From positions 930,001 to 994,000 of the forward strand of contig JADJMG010000001.1 of the NCBI GenBank assembly GCA_016709725.1: DNA of 64,000 nt, given 5' to 3'. The first letter of the stretch is position 1, and each line of letters opens with the position of its first letter. The position numbers and the translations under genes are program-made. Source of the DNA: Bacteroidota bacterium (GTDB taxonomy: Bacteria > Bacteroidota > Bacteroidia > AKYH767-A > OLB10). Positions 8,733 through 18,453 of this stretch are shown here, piece after piece. The notes beneath the pieces are model-generated. The model saw only the letters and a program-made list of their open reading frames with translations. It ran no database searches and had not been told where the DNA came from.

Positions 8733-9134
8733 ATTTTCGTATAGGCGTCAACGTTAGACTCTCCCATAGAGCAAAAGTAACGATTATCAGGGTTATAATG
8801 AATGTTTTGAATGACTTTTTGAGCCTTATTAGTGCTGAATCCTGCCCCATCTTGCTGTCCAATTATGTATTAGGATACTAATCGACTCACTTTCTTTATT
8901 TAGTTCCACGGAGAACCATTAAAACACCTTTAAATAACTCTTCCATTCGATTTATCTGTCGATTTTACGTTAATTTAAACTGAATTTTAAACGCTTTTTC
9001 ACTCTTAAAACACCCGAATTCTGCCCCATAAACCGTTGATTTAATAGTTCAGATTAGGCTCTTTTACTTACTTTATGAACTGCTTCTAATAACTCGTTTT
9101 CTTATCGCTAATGGACCTTTTCTCTTTCGACGTA

Positions 9135-9275
9135 GGTTTACTAACGGTCTGTTTTAGCATATATTTATCACTTATATCTAAGTTCTCTCTGCTGGAAGCT
9201 TTACTAACGGCATGCTCCTTTACATAGAATGCCGATTAAATGCACTTTTATCTGCAGACGAAGGTTTACTAACGG
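9135..9275. repeat. Three direct repeats of TTTACTAACGG with ~64-base period
   Basis: TTTACTAACGG starts at 9137, 9200 and 9265, giving spacings of 63 and 65 bases. Copies 1 and 3 share a longer block (on the minus strand ACCGTTAGTAAACCT followed by A or T and CGTC); copy 2 matches the 11-base core only. The spacers are unrelated. Copy 3 abuts the parS-like palindrome. Function is unknown. Confidence 0.85.
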
Positions 9276-9295
9276 TAGTTCCACGTGGAACTACC
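9274..9295. promoter_or_regulatory. parS-like palindrome downstream of mnmG
   Basis: A 22-base perfect palindrome whose central 16 bases are AGTTCCACGTGGAACT (9277-9292). The chromosomal ParB site consensus is TGTTYCACGTGRAACA; this matches at 14 of 16 positions, differing only at the outermost bases. On the mnmG strand no U-tract follows, arguing against a terminator. Confidence 0.6.
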
Positions 9296-9322
9296 TATTT
9301 CGTACAGCATTTTTTAAAAATA

Positions 9323-11194
9323 TTATCTTCCTATATAAACCATCAATATGGATATATCTGCAGGGTTTACACCTGAAATACGGCTAGCCTGACCCAATGT
9401 GGCAGGCCTAATTTCAGTGAATTTCTGCCGAGCTTCATTACTCAAACTTTGGATTTGGGAATAATCTATGTCATCACGAATGGCTACATTCTCCAGGCGG
9501 TTCATCTTTTCTGCCAACTCGAATTCGCGCTCAATATAGCCTTCGTACTTAATATTGATCTCTGCTTGCTCAATCGTTTCTTCGTCCGTTGAAATTCCTT
9601 TTACCAAATTTTCCACTATCGGAATTGCATTCATCATTTCACGAAGTCCAACTTGTGGTCGACTTAAAATATTTACGATTTTTAGTTTTTGGCGAATTGG
9701 ATCTGTTTTTAAAATTTCTAACCACGGATTTATTTCTTCGGGAGAAATTGACGTTTCTTTTATAGATTTCACAATACGCTGATAATCAACACTTTTGGCC
9801 TTTGAGCGGTCGAATCTTTCTTTTGTAGCGAGTCCAATTTCGTATCCTAATGGAGTTAATCTTAAATCTGCATTATCTTGACGTAATAAAGTTCTGAATT
9901 CCGCGCGACTTGTAAACATTCGATAAGGCTCATCGGTACCTTTTGTAATGAGGTCATCAATCAAAACTCCGATGTACGCATCAGATCTTCCCAACACCAC
10001 TTCGGACTCTTCTTTGACTTTCCGATGCGCATTGATTCCAGCCATCAATCCTTGGCAGGCCGCTTCCTCGTATCCGGTGGTCCCGTTGATTTGTCCGGCG
10101 AAATAAAGTCCTTCCACAAGCTTCGTTTCAAGCGTTGCCTTTAACTGAACGGGCGGGAAATAGTCGTACTCGATGGCATAACCTGGACGGAACATTTTAC
10201 AGTTTTCAAAACCGTCAATTAATCTCAAAGCCTTCAACTGAACATCCTCGGGAAGCGATGAAGAAAACCCATTCACATAGATTTCGACCGTATCCCAACC
10301 TTCGGGCTCAACAAATAATTGATGTCGATCCCGATCAGCAAATCGCGAAATTTTATCCTCAATGCTGGGACAATACCTTGGACCCAAACCCTGAATTCGA
10401 CCCGTAAACATGGGTGATTTCTCGAAACCGGTTCGCAAAACATCGTGAACATTCTCGTTGGTATAGGTGATATGACAGGGTCTTTGAGTAGTAGGAATGG
10501 GTGTTTTTGTAAAGCTGAATCGGCCAGGATGGGGATCTCCTTCTTGTACTTCCATCTTCGAATAGTCGAGAGATCTGCCGTCAATTCGAGGTGGTGTTCC
10601 CGTTTTCATGCGACCACTGGTAAATCCGAGTTCTATGAGCTGCTCGGTTATGCCCGTAGAGGCCTTTTCGCCCGTTCTCCCGCCTCCAAATTGCTTCTCC
10701 CCTATATGGATAATCCCGTTCAAGAAAGTGCCATTCGTGAGCACAACAGACCGAGTTTTGAAAACAAGTCCCATGGAAGTCTTGACTCCAGTTACCTTCC
10801 CTTGTTCCACGACAATCCCATTGGCCATATCCTGCCAGAAGTCAACATTGGGGGTTTGCTCCAACATTTTCCTCCACTCAGAAGCAAATAACATTCGATC
10901 ATTTTGTGTCCTAGGGCTCCACATAGCGGGTCCCTTCGATCTATTTAACATCCTAAACTGGATGGCAGATCGGTCACTAACGATACCCGAATAGCCTCCC
11001 AAGGCATCAATTTCTCTTACAATTTGCCCTTTGGCAATACCTCCCATTGCGGGATTACAACTCATCTGAGCGATGGTTTGCATGTTCATGGTCATCAACA
11101 AAACCGTTGATCCCATGTTGGCAGCGGCGGCAGCAGCTTCGCAGCCTGCGTGTCCAGCCCCCACTACAATTACATCATATGTTTGATCATTCAT
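9323..11194 (-). CDS. mnmG: tRNA uridine-5-carboxymethylaminomethyl(34) synthesis enzyme MnmG
   Basis: MnmG (GidA) works with MnmE to install the cmnm5 group on wobble uridine 34 of several tRNAs, using FAD, NADH and methylene-THF in the cytosol. The 623-residue length is standard. The N-terminal dinucleotide-binding motif VVGAGHAGCEAA (about 11-22), the GTFLNG and GGGRTGEKAS segments, PRYCPSIEDK and the GLYFAGQINGTTGYEEAA motif are all present. The ATG at 11194 is preceded immediately by a parS-like site. mnmE is not in this window. In many bacteria gidA lies near oriC, which fits other signals in this region. Confidence 0.97.
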   Translation of the reverse strand: MNDQTYDVIVVGAGHAGCEAAAAAANMGSTVLLMTMNMQTIAQMSCNPAMGGIAKGQIVREIDALGGYSGIVSDRSAIQFRMLNRSKGPAMWSPRTQNDRMLFASEWRKMLEQTPNVDFWQDMANGIVVEQGKVTGVKTSMGLVFKTRSVVLTNGTFLNGIIHIGEKQFGGGRTGEKASTGITEQLIELGFTSGRMKTGTPPRIDGRSLDYSKMEVQEGDPHPGRFSFTKTPIPTTQRPCHITYTNENVHDVLRTGFEKSPMFTGRIQGLGPRYCPSIEDKISRFADRDRHQLFVEPEGWDTVEIYVNGFSSSLPEDVQLKALRLIDGFENCKMFRPGYAIEYDYFPPVQLKATLETKLVEGLYFAGQINGTTGYEEAACQGLMAGINAHRKVKEESEVVLGRSDAYIGVLIDDLITKGTDEPYRMFTSRAEFRTLLRQDNADLRLTPLGYEIGLATKERFDRSKAKSVDYQRIVKSIKETSISPEEINPWLEILKTDPIRQKLKIVNILSRPQVGLREMMNAIPIVENLVKGISTDEETIEQAEINIKYEGYIEREFELAEKMNRLENVAIRDDIDYSQIQSLSNEARQKFTEIRPATLGQASRISGVNPADISILMVYIGR

Positions 11195-11210
11195 TGTTCC
11201 ACGTGAAACG
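11195..11210. promoter_or_regulatory. parS-like site at the mnmG start
   Basis: TGTTCCACGTGAAACG matches the chromosomal parS consensus TGTTYCACGTGRAACA at 15 of 16 positions and directly abuts the mnmG start codon. ParB binding is inferred; parA and parB are not in the window. Confidence 0.7.
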
Positions 11211-11469
11211 CTATATTATGCTATACACAGTATGTGTATAAAAACAAATATATTGTATATCAACCAATTATACAAGCTAATTAACAGATAATGAACTGAG
11301 TTATAAACAGGTAAATGTGGATTTTAACCTGCAAATGCTAAATCCGAAGTGTTTTCAGATTTAGCATTTGCGGGTTTGATAGTGGTGATGAATACTTATA
11401 GGTACGCCATGAATTACGTATCTACAAGTATTTTTCAATCCGATTCACCTTTTGCAGAGGCACGTGGAA
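11211..11469. other. mnmG-ybeY spacer with DnaA-box-like palindrome and 19-base hairpin
   Basis: TATACACAGTATGTGTATA (11222-11240) is a palindrome whose right arm plus one base, TGTGTATAA (11233-11241), is a perfect complement of the DnaA box TTATACACA; the left arm CTATACACA has one mismatch. At 11326-11344 and 11358-11376 two 19-base arms (left core GCAAATGCTAAATC) pair with a single wobble around a 13-base loop. No U-tract follows the hairpin on either strand. The stretch between them is AT-rich. Confidence 0.7.
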
Positions 11470-11901
11470 CTATAAAAAGCTCCTCTTTCTCAAGTAAAAA
11501 TTCTCTTTGCTCGTCATTTTTGACTTTGATTTCGGATCCTTGTCCTGATAGCCGCACAAATGAAGCGTACCATGCACAATTACACGATGAATTTCATCCA
11601 ACACATTAATATTTAAAGCTTTGGCGTTATCTCGGATCCGATCTAGACTGATATAAAGTTCGCCAGAAACTTCTTCTTCGCTTTCCGACTGATCAAACGT
11701 AATAATATCCGTGTAGGTCTTGTGGTTAAGATACTGAACATTCATCCTAAATAAATACTCATCGCTACACAAGATAATACTCAATTCTCCGAGACGAAAG
11801 CCTTCTTTTTTGATCACATCAGACAGCCATAAGCGAATCCCATTCTTGCTTCGCAAAACATAGGACACATCGGCATTAAAAAATGATATGGAAGCAGGCA
11901 T
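11470..11901 (-). CDS. ybeY: rRNA maturation endoribonuclease YbeY
   Basis: YbeY is a zinc-dependent RNase for 16S rRNA 3'-end processing and ribosome quality control. The 143-residue length fits. The central TYTDIITFDQSE segment and the metal-site motif HGTLHLCGYQDKD are clear. The usual third zinc ligand (H in HxxxHxxxxxH) is Asp here; I recall the same in other Bacteroidota homologues, but this is unchecked. The gene lies between the RsbW-like ATPase gene upstream and mnmG downstream on the same strand, and the 275-base gap to mnmG suggests separate transcription of mnmG. Confidence 0.93.
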   Translation of the reverse strand: MPASISFFNADVSYVLRSKNGIRLWLSDVIKKEGFRLGELSIILCSDEYLFRMNVQYLNHKTYTDIITFDQSESEEEVSGELYISLDRIRDNAKALNINVLDEIHRVIVHGTLHLCGYQDKDPKSKSKMTSKENFYLRKRSFL

Positions 11902-11971
11902 TTATTAGGATCGATAATTCATCTTTAAAAATCTAAGAATCAAACTAGGTGATGGCTCTTAGAAATGGCCT

Positions 11972-12400
11972 TTATTCAGCAATATGGCCGCTCGTCTTGA
12001 AATACAATTCCACGACACGTCCATTATCCGAAAAAATAATCTGATCGGCTAAATGTTTCATTAGAAACACGCCACGGCCTGTGGGCTTCTCTAAATTTAC
12101 TGGATCGGTAGGATCAGGTAAATTCATATAATCGAAGCCGTGGCCTTCATCGCAAATCGTGAATGCGATTTGATCAGGGTCAACTTCAAAAGAGATGTTT
12201 ACCATCTTATCAGCATCGTATTTATTACCATGCTGTATAGCGTTATTTACAGCTTCTGTTACAGCAACCAAAATATTACCATAACATTCTTCATGTAAAT
12301 TATTCTCGGCTTTAATCTCGTCAATGAGTTTCTCTACCTGATTGATGCTCTCGGGCTGTGAGGCAATTTGCATAGTTGAAGTCTGCTTTTCTGTGTTCAT
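11972..12400 (-). CDS. RsbW-type ATP-binding protein (anti-sigma/histidine-kinase-like ATPase)
   Basis: About 142 residues forming a stand-alone GHKL ATPase domain (HATPase_c_2). The N-box VTEAVNNAIQHGNK, the G1 box DEGHGFD and the G2-like GRGVFLMKHL are intact. Proteins of this type act as anti-sigma factor kinases or partner-switching serine kinases. No anti-anti-sigma (STAS) gene is adjacent, so the partner is unknown. The ATG at 12400 gives the compact domain; the longer frame to 12445 begins with GTG and adds a non-conserved leader. It lies between DUF4175 and ybeY. Confidence 0.85.
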   Translation of the reverse strand: MNTEKQTSTMQIASQPESINQVEKLIDEIKAENNLHEECYGNILVAVTEAVNNAIQHGNKYDADKMVNISFEVDPDQIAFTICDEGHGFDYMNLPDPTDPVNLEKPTGRGVFLMKHLADQIIFSDNGRVVELYFKTSGHIAE

Positions 12401-12538
12401 GTAAATCATGTTGCTGAAACTGCCTATTTCTTTGTCACTAACCACCGAAGTGGTTTTTGTTGGTACTTGAGACTACGAAACTACAAAGTTCCTGCGTGTG
12501 CGAATGTAAAAGAAAAGTTTTTTACTAACCGATGAGTG

Positions 12539-15500
12539 TTAGGTTATAATCCTAAATTTCTCTTTCTCCTCCACCTTATTCTTCCTAGTCGACAAACGAA
12601 TAGAAGGAACTTTGGTTAATTCTGTAAGTTTTGGAAATAGGAGTTTACCAAATTCTTGTAAAAACCATTGAATCCAGGAGGAATTGTTTTTAGTAATTCC
12701 GTCTCGCGGCCCTTCATTTTCATAAACTCGGTAAACTGTGGAGGTGTACGACTCTTTATTCTCTTGCATGTTAAGCTGATTAATGGCATTTCGAAGGGCC
12801 TCTTGTTGAGCTGCCATTCTTGCCAACTCCTCACTCATACCATCTCCGGGTTTTCCACCAGGCTTATCACCTGGTTTCTCTCCAGGCTTCTTTCCTTTCT
12901 CCATCTTCTCTTTCATCTCCTTGAGCTGTTGACCCAGCTTTTCCTGCATTTTTTTAACGTCACCAGCAGTGGGTCCGGGCTTCGGTTTGCCTTTTCCAGG
13001 CTTAGGCTTTCCTTGACCTGGTTTATCACAAGTCGCATCACTTTCCTTCTGTTCTTGCTGCATCTGATCTAAACTCTCACTTAACATCAGCGCCAAATTA
13101 TTTACAGCTGTCATAATGAACTGCTGATTGGCTCGAGCTTGTGGAACCGTTCTATCTTGTAGATTCAAAAGTGCTTTTTCGGTATTCGCATTGATGTCGG
13201 TGATTTGCTCGTTTACTTGCGAACTAATCTGCACCACTCTTTTACTAAGAGCTAACAAGGAGTCTTCCAAAATTTTTGCGTCGTCCTTCAACTTTCGTTG
13301 CTCTTGGGCCATCTTCAAATATTGTGGATTGTTGATATCAACACCCTTCAATTTTTCCATCAACCCTTCTTGGTCAAAACTAAAACGCAACAGGTTTTCC
13401 AAAAGGGCACGCATCGCCTGCATGTCTTCCTCGTTTTGCTCTTCTTCTTTTTCTTTCTGTTGCTTCTTTATTTTTGACTGAGGTCTTTCATTTTCTCAGC
13501 CGCCCTTTTTTTGACTTTGTTTAGCGTTCTTCTTTTTCCCATTGGAAAGTTGTTGTTCCCTGTCTTGCGTGTCTTCCTTGATGGATTCTTCTTCTTTCTC
13601 AAAATCCTTCAACTCTTGTGAATACTCAAGTTCCTCGTTTTTCTTCTCAATATCTTCAAGACTCTTTTCGATGTCCTTAAAGTCCTTGTTCAACTCTTTT
13701 TGCTCTTCCTTTAGTTTTTCACTTTCCGCATCCTTCTGGTCGTTCTTGTCTAGGAGTTTCTCTTGCTCTTCGGCGAGCTTCTCTAAGTTCTCAGCCGTCT
13801 CTTTCATTTTCTCCTCTAACTCCAGTTGCTTGAAAAGTTCCAACGTACGATCGAGCTGTTTTTCGAGATCCTTACTATCCAACTTCATCTTCTCCACCAT
13901 ATCCTGAAGCTTCTGTTTGTCGAGTTGAGCCATTAGCTTTTCCAACTCTTCCATCATCTTCTTCATTTCGGGCGACATCAATTTTTCGAACAGCTCCTCT
14001 AATTGCTTTTGCTTTTGGGCTAATTCGGGATCGGGGGCACGAAACTCATTCTGTTGTTTCGCATTTTCGTCTTGCTGCTTTTGAATTTCGGCCACTTTCT
14101 GCTCCAGCTCTTTTTGCTGATTCAAAATATCACTCACCTTCTTACGGTCTTCGTAGCTTAGGTTCTTTTTGTTCAACAAATCTTTATTCAGGTTGCTTAG
14201 GTCTTTTTGGAGATCCTTTGCTTTTTTGATACTCTCGCTTAAATCTTCTTTGAGTGATTTGTTTCTCGACTCATTCTCTTTCGCTAGTTCTTGCACACTG
14301 GGCGCTTTAAACACGCTAGAAGTAGAACGAGCACTTTTTGGACCATGAACTCCATCATTATCCCAAACTTCAAAATAATACTCAATCTCATCGCCTGCAT
14401 TTAATTGTATGGTGGCCAAATCCCAGAAATGATAAAACTGATCTTGGGTAACGCCCTTATTAAATCCAAGTGGCGCTGCCTTCGCTTCTTCTTGCACATC
14501 CTGCCCATCTTTCTTCAAAAAACGATACCTGAATTGTAGTTTACTTAAGCCATAATCGTCCATCACCATCCCTCTAAAATAAATTCTTTGGTAGGAGTTG
14601 GAATCTCTTTGCTCTTCCACTTCAATTTGTGGATACTGATCAGGTATAACATTAATCACATAAGCAACGGAGTCTTTCGATTGAATAAATTCATTTCGGG
14701 TACTGATGGTATAGCCACTACTGGAAAGTAGTTTTCGTACTAATGAATAATTATTTTCTTCTCCTTCTTTCAAAGTGTAAGTACTATCGGCAAAGCGTAT
14801 ACGAAGTTCACTTGTATTTTGTGTTCCGATGTTCCACGTGGCACGAGTTCCAGCAGGAATTAAGAGGTCGCCGGTGTTCTTGATGGTTTCACTTTTACGT
14901 CCTAAATACGCAGGGTAATTAAGTTCAACCGAAAAATCAACCAATACTGGATTAGGTACTGCTGTTAAAGTATAGTCGTCCGAATAAAACCCATCTGCCA
15001 TTAAACGAAAACTGGTATTTCCCTGTACATTTCTAAATGTATAATGGAGCTTATCTAAATTTTCTTTTTCGAGTTTAAAAGTATTGTTTCCTACTTCAAC
15101 ATATACATCGCGAGGAATTTCATTTCCGCTCATCTTTACATCGATGGTGAAATCGTCGAATTGTACCACTTGTAATTTCTCATTGGTCACTTGAAATTGA
15201 AACGGCGCTGGCTTCGAATATTTTTTAGTGTGATGCAAGAGTCGGCTCGCTGGATCTGTAATTAAACTCGGTGCCGCAAACAAAATAATGATGAGTGCTA
15301 AGAGCGGGAAAGCCGCATAAGGCAAATACTTTCTATTCTTCCTTAAGTCGATGGCCGATGAAAATGAGATAGGACGCAGCTCAGCACTTTTTTGGTTGAT
15401 GGATGCATGAATCAACGACAAATGCTCGGGCTCCTGACTCACCTGATCGTGAAGTTGGAGTGTATTTAACAGTTTATCACGAATGGGTTGAAAATGTTGT

Positions 15501-15805
15501 CCAATGATGTTAGCTGCTTCTGTGTGACCGATGGTTTTACCCAACTTATACAACTTAAACAAAGGGGTAAGTACTAGTTTCCAGAGTACAAGCCCAGTAG
15601 AAATGAGGTATGAATAAAATAGAACTGCTCTTACTGCAGGATTAAACCAAGCCAACGACTCTAGAAGGGTAATAGAAATAAAAAACACCAACAGGAGCGT
15701 AAAAGCATAAATACCCCCACGCATCAACTGATTGGTATAAAACTTCCGGATGAAAGCGTCCAGCTTCTCCAGCAACTCACGGTAATTATTCTCGGCGGTG
15801 GACAT
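12539..15805 (-). pseudogene. DUF4175-family membrane/coiled-coil protein, interrupted near residue 770
   Basis: The gene encodes about 1,085 residues. Two or three membrane helices near the N-terminus (about 30-65 and 155-175) are followed by a beta-rich periplasmic part (about 200-490), long Lys/Glu/Gln-rich coiled coils (about 510-770) and a Gly/Pro/Lys-rich tail, the DUF4175 architecture of Bacteroidota. A TGA at the end of the first ORF (13496) and a restart at 13423 are in the same frame. Between them another frame reads the family-like AAEKMKDLSQK, so two compensating one-base shifts lie at homopolymers within about 40 bases. A -7 element sits at 15810-15817. The cellular role is unknown. 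Confidence 0.8.
14830..14845. promoter_or_regulatory. parS-like site inside DUF4175 gene
   Basis: TGTTCCACGTGGCACG matches the parS consensus at 14 of 16 positions, with both mismatches in the right arm. It lies in coding sequence, as some known parS sites do. It is the weakest of the three parS-like sites. Confidence 0.4.
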
Positions 15806-15809
15806 TCTA

Positions 15810-15817
15810 CAAATGTA
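15810..15817 (-). promoter_or_regulatory. -7 element directly at DUF4175 start
   Basis: The minus-strand TACATTTG fits TAnnTTTG and ends 4 bases before the ATG at 15805. The expected transcript start falls at the start codon, implying a leaderless or nearly leaderless mRNA. Confidence 0.5.
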
Positions 15818-15962
15818 AGGGGATTAGGGCTATTTAAAGTAACGGAAAATGATTCCACTAATTGTACGCTAAATTAAGGTGATTGTTCCGATCTTTCATC
15901 TCTTAAGTTAGATTATCAAATCTAAAGATTTTTAGTACATTTATATTCTATTATTTAAAATA

Positions 15963-18437
15963 ATGAAAAAGCCCTTTATTCTTTCTGCGCTCTCGCTTTT
16001 ATTCACTTTTGGTGCCCTATTCGCTCAAAGTCATAAGATTTGGTGGGCGCCCAATAACGGAGGCGCTTTATCTACAGGATCAATTGTAAGTTATAATACA
16101 CTAACGGATAGTCTGGAAGATAATCATTCTTTTAAAAGAACACATTTTGGTTCGTCTCCGTTGTCTGGTCCACTTACTGTAGGTTCAGATTCCTGCATAT
16201 ATGGATCTACATATCGAGGGGAGTTAAATCCTATATGGGGTAATGGCAACCTATTTAAATATGATCCTCGTGACAGTTCTTACCAGGTTTTGCATTTTAT
16301 AAACAGTCTTGATCATGGACCAATTAATGGTCTCATTGTAGACAGCAACCTTAATATTTACGGAGTAAGTAATGTAAGTATTTTTAAGTTTAGTGTTTCT
16401 ACTAATACTTTTTCTGCTCTTCACCAATGGAATACAGCAACAGGCGACTATCCACATTCTGGTATGATTTGCGCTTCTAACGGTCTATTGTATGGTGTAA
16501 CAGCTAGGGGAGGTAATTATAATCGAGGGGTTTTTTATTCTTTCGATACTGTTTTAAATATTTACACTGTACTTCGTCACAACCCATTAAATAATCCCAT
16601 TCAATGCCCTATAGAGTATTCTCCTGGTATTTTGATAGGTGTAGCGGCTCTCGGAGGAAGTGGTTTGGCAGGAGAGATTTATCAATATAATATTGCTACA
16701 GGAATATACTCTACATTATATTCCTTTAATTCGTCCATCTGTTCTCGTCCTCGAAATAAATTAATAAAAGGGGTTGATGGAAAGATTTATGGAACAACAG
16801 GCCTAGGTGGAAATTCTGGTGTTGGAACCATTTATAGTTATGATGTTTCCACCAATATCTTCACAAAGCTGTATGATTTTCCTTCCAACGGCCCTATAGG
16901 TTATGCTCCTTCGAGTGGATTATTTGAAGATAGTGCAGGTGTTTTTTATGGGGTGACTTCATTAGGTGGCACTGAAACATTAGGATCAATTTATAAATTT
17001 AATAATAACACCTCCGTTTGTACAGAGGTTCATGCTTTAGTGTCGAAGACCGAAGGAGATGGCTCTTATACAGACTTCACAAAATATATTGATGGTCGAT
17101 TATTTGCATTCACAACAGAATCAACTTCGGCTGGATATTCTCCTGCTAACCACGGCACTGTATTTTCAATTGATCCAACCACCGATTCTTATCATCTTGA
17201 ATTTGCCTTCGATCAAACACCAGAGGGCACAAACCCTCAAGGTTTGTATGTTGCTTCTGACGGAAATGTTTATGGTATCAATGTTTTTGAATGCCCAGTA
17301 CCTATTTTATATAAATATGATCCAAGCATTGACTCTCTCATTGTGTTAAAATATTTGCCCGAAATTGTTGGTAATGGACAAACCCTAGTCGGTTTCCGAG
17401 CTGAAATGACAGAGATTAATAATATAATTTACGGTAGTGTACATGAAAGTGATTCATTCCCTTCTGGTGCCTATTTCGCTTATGATATACTAAACGACCA
17501 AATTACTTACACTTCATTCTTGTTTGATACAATGTCATCCTTAGTTAGGCCTGCTCCTTTGTATTCTGGTGCCGATGGTTTTCTCTATGGGTCATGTGTT
17601 CAGCTTTCAACTATTCCTTTTACATCACATAAAGGATATACACTTAGGATAAACACTTTAAATCTGTCTATCGATACACTATTTAGTACTTCCACCGTTA
17701 GTTATAAGGGTGAGTTAATATTTAACTTTTCAAAAAAATAAATTTATTCAAATACTTCAAGCGGGTTATAATGACCCGGAACAACTTTTGGTTTATGATT
17801 TATTGACTGATAGTATTGTTTATACTTACGTTATAGATTCCCTTACAGATTACACAACTTCAGCTTTTTTAGTTGATGACAGTACCATCATTTGTTTTAG
17901 TACAATAATATTCGGTACTGATTATGGGCAAATTTATAAAGTTGATATGAAGACTTCTGCGAGAACAATATTATATACTTTTCCTTCTAATTTATTTTTT
18001 CATTATACTAATAATAATTACATGTCAGATGGCTTTATCTATGGTATGTATCAAAACAATCAAGGCGATGTATTATATCGATTTGATCCATTAACTCTAT
18101 CTTTTACTTTAATTAAAGTGATTACAATCTTTATGGGTACCGTTCCAAGAGGAAGGCTTCAAGAGTCGCCTCTAGTTACAAGATTAAATGATGAAGTAAA
18201 AAAGAAAATACAGTTGCCTATCTATTTCCAAATCCAAGTTCATCTTTCATAAATATAACAAACACGAAGGAAAATAATTCAATAAAAATTTATGATGTAT
18301 TTGGAAAATTGATTCACACATCAAAAACAAACCATGAAATAACCAGAGTGGAAACAGGAAATTTAACTCCTGGAATGTATTTAATTCACTACATCGAAAA
18401 TAAAAAAATACATGTGATGAAGATGGTAAAAATTTAA
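15963..18437 (+). pseudogene. GloVer-repeat T9SS-secreted protein with two frameshifts
   Basis: A signal peptide (1-21, ending FGALFAQ) is followed by many tandem repeats of about 45-60 residues with the pattern G-x-[LI]-YG-[TV]-[TA]-x-GG and Y-x-[FY]-D, matching choice-of-anchor GloVer (TIGR03803) repeats that form a beta-propeller-like surface protein. Sense continues through three frames: 15963-17735, about 17740-18200 (KFIQILQAGYNDPEQ) and then to a TAA at 18435-18437. The last part (YLFPNPSSSFINI...NLTPGMYLIHY) is a T9SS type A sorting domain. Breaks fall at an A-run near 17728-17735 and at the A-run near 18199-18205. The intact product would have about 825 residues. Confidence 0.85.
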
Positions 18438-18453
18438 TAGAATAATTCTTTTA

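Larger units (their letters stand above)
8733..9322. other. 590-base non-coding region with periodic motifs next to mnmG
   Basis: No ORF of coding character. The region holds a -7 element for the methyltransferase (complement 8772-8779), two copies of GAAT[CT]CTGCCCCAT (8837-8850 and 9016-9029), three copies of TTTACTAACGG (9137, 9200 and 9265), and a 22-base perfect palindrome around a parS-like core (9274-9295). This density of non-coding structure is unusual for such a compact neighbourhood. Confidence 0.8.

Noticed and set aside
9135..9275. CRISPR array
   Set aside because: Repeats are only about 11 bases with spacers of about 52, just three copies, and no cas genes are present.
9274..9295. 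Terminator for mnmG
   Set aside because: The palindrome is strong but no U-tract follows on the mnmG strand, and its core matches parS.
12668..13907. Long antisense ORFs opposite DUF4175
   Set aside because: They mirror the Lys/Glu-rich coiled-coil coding sequence as Leu/Phe/Ser-rich shadows.
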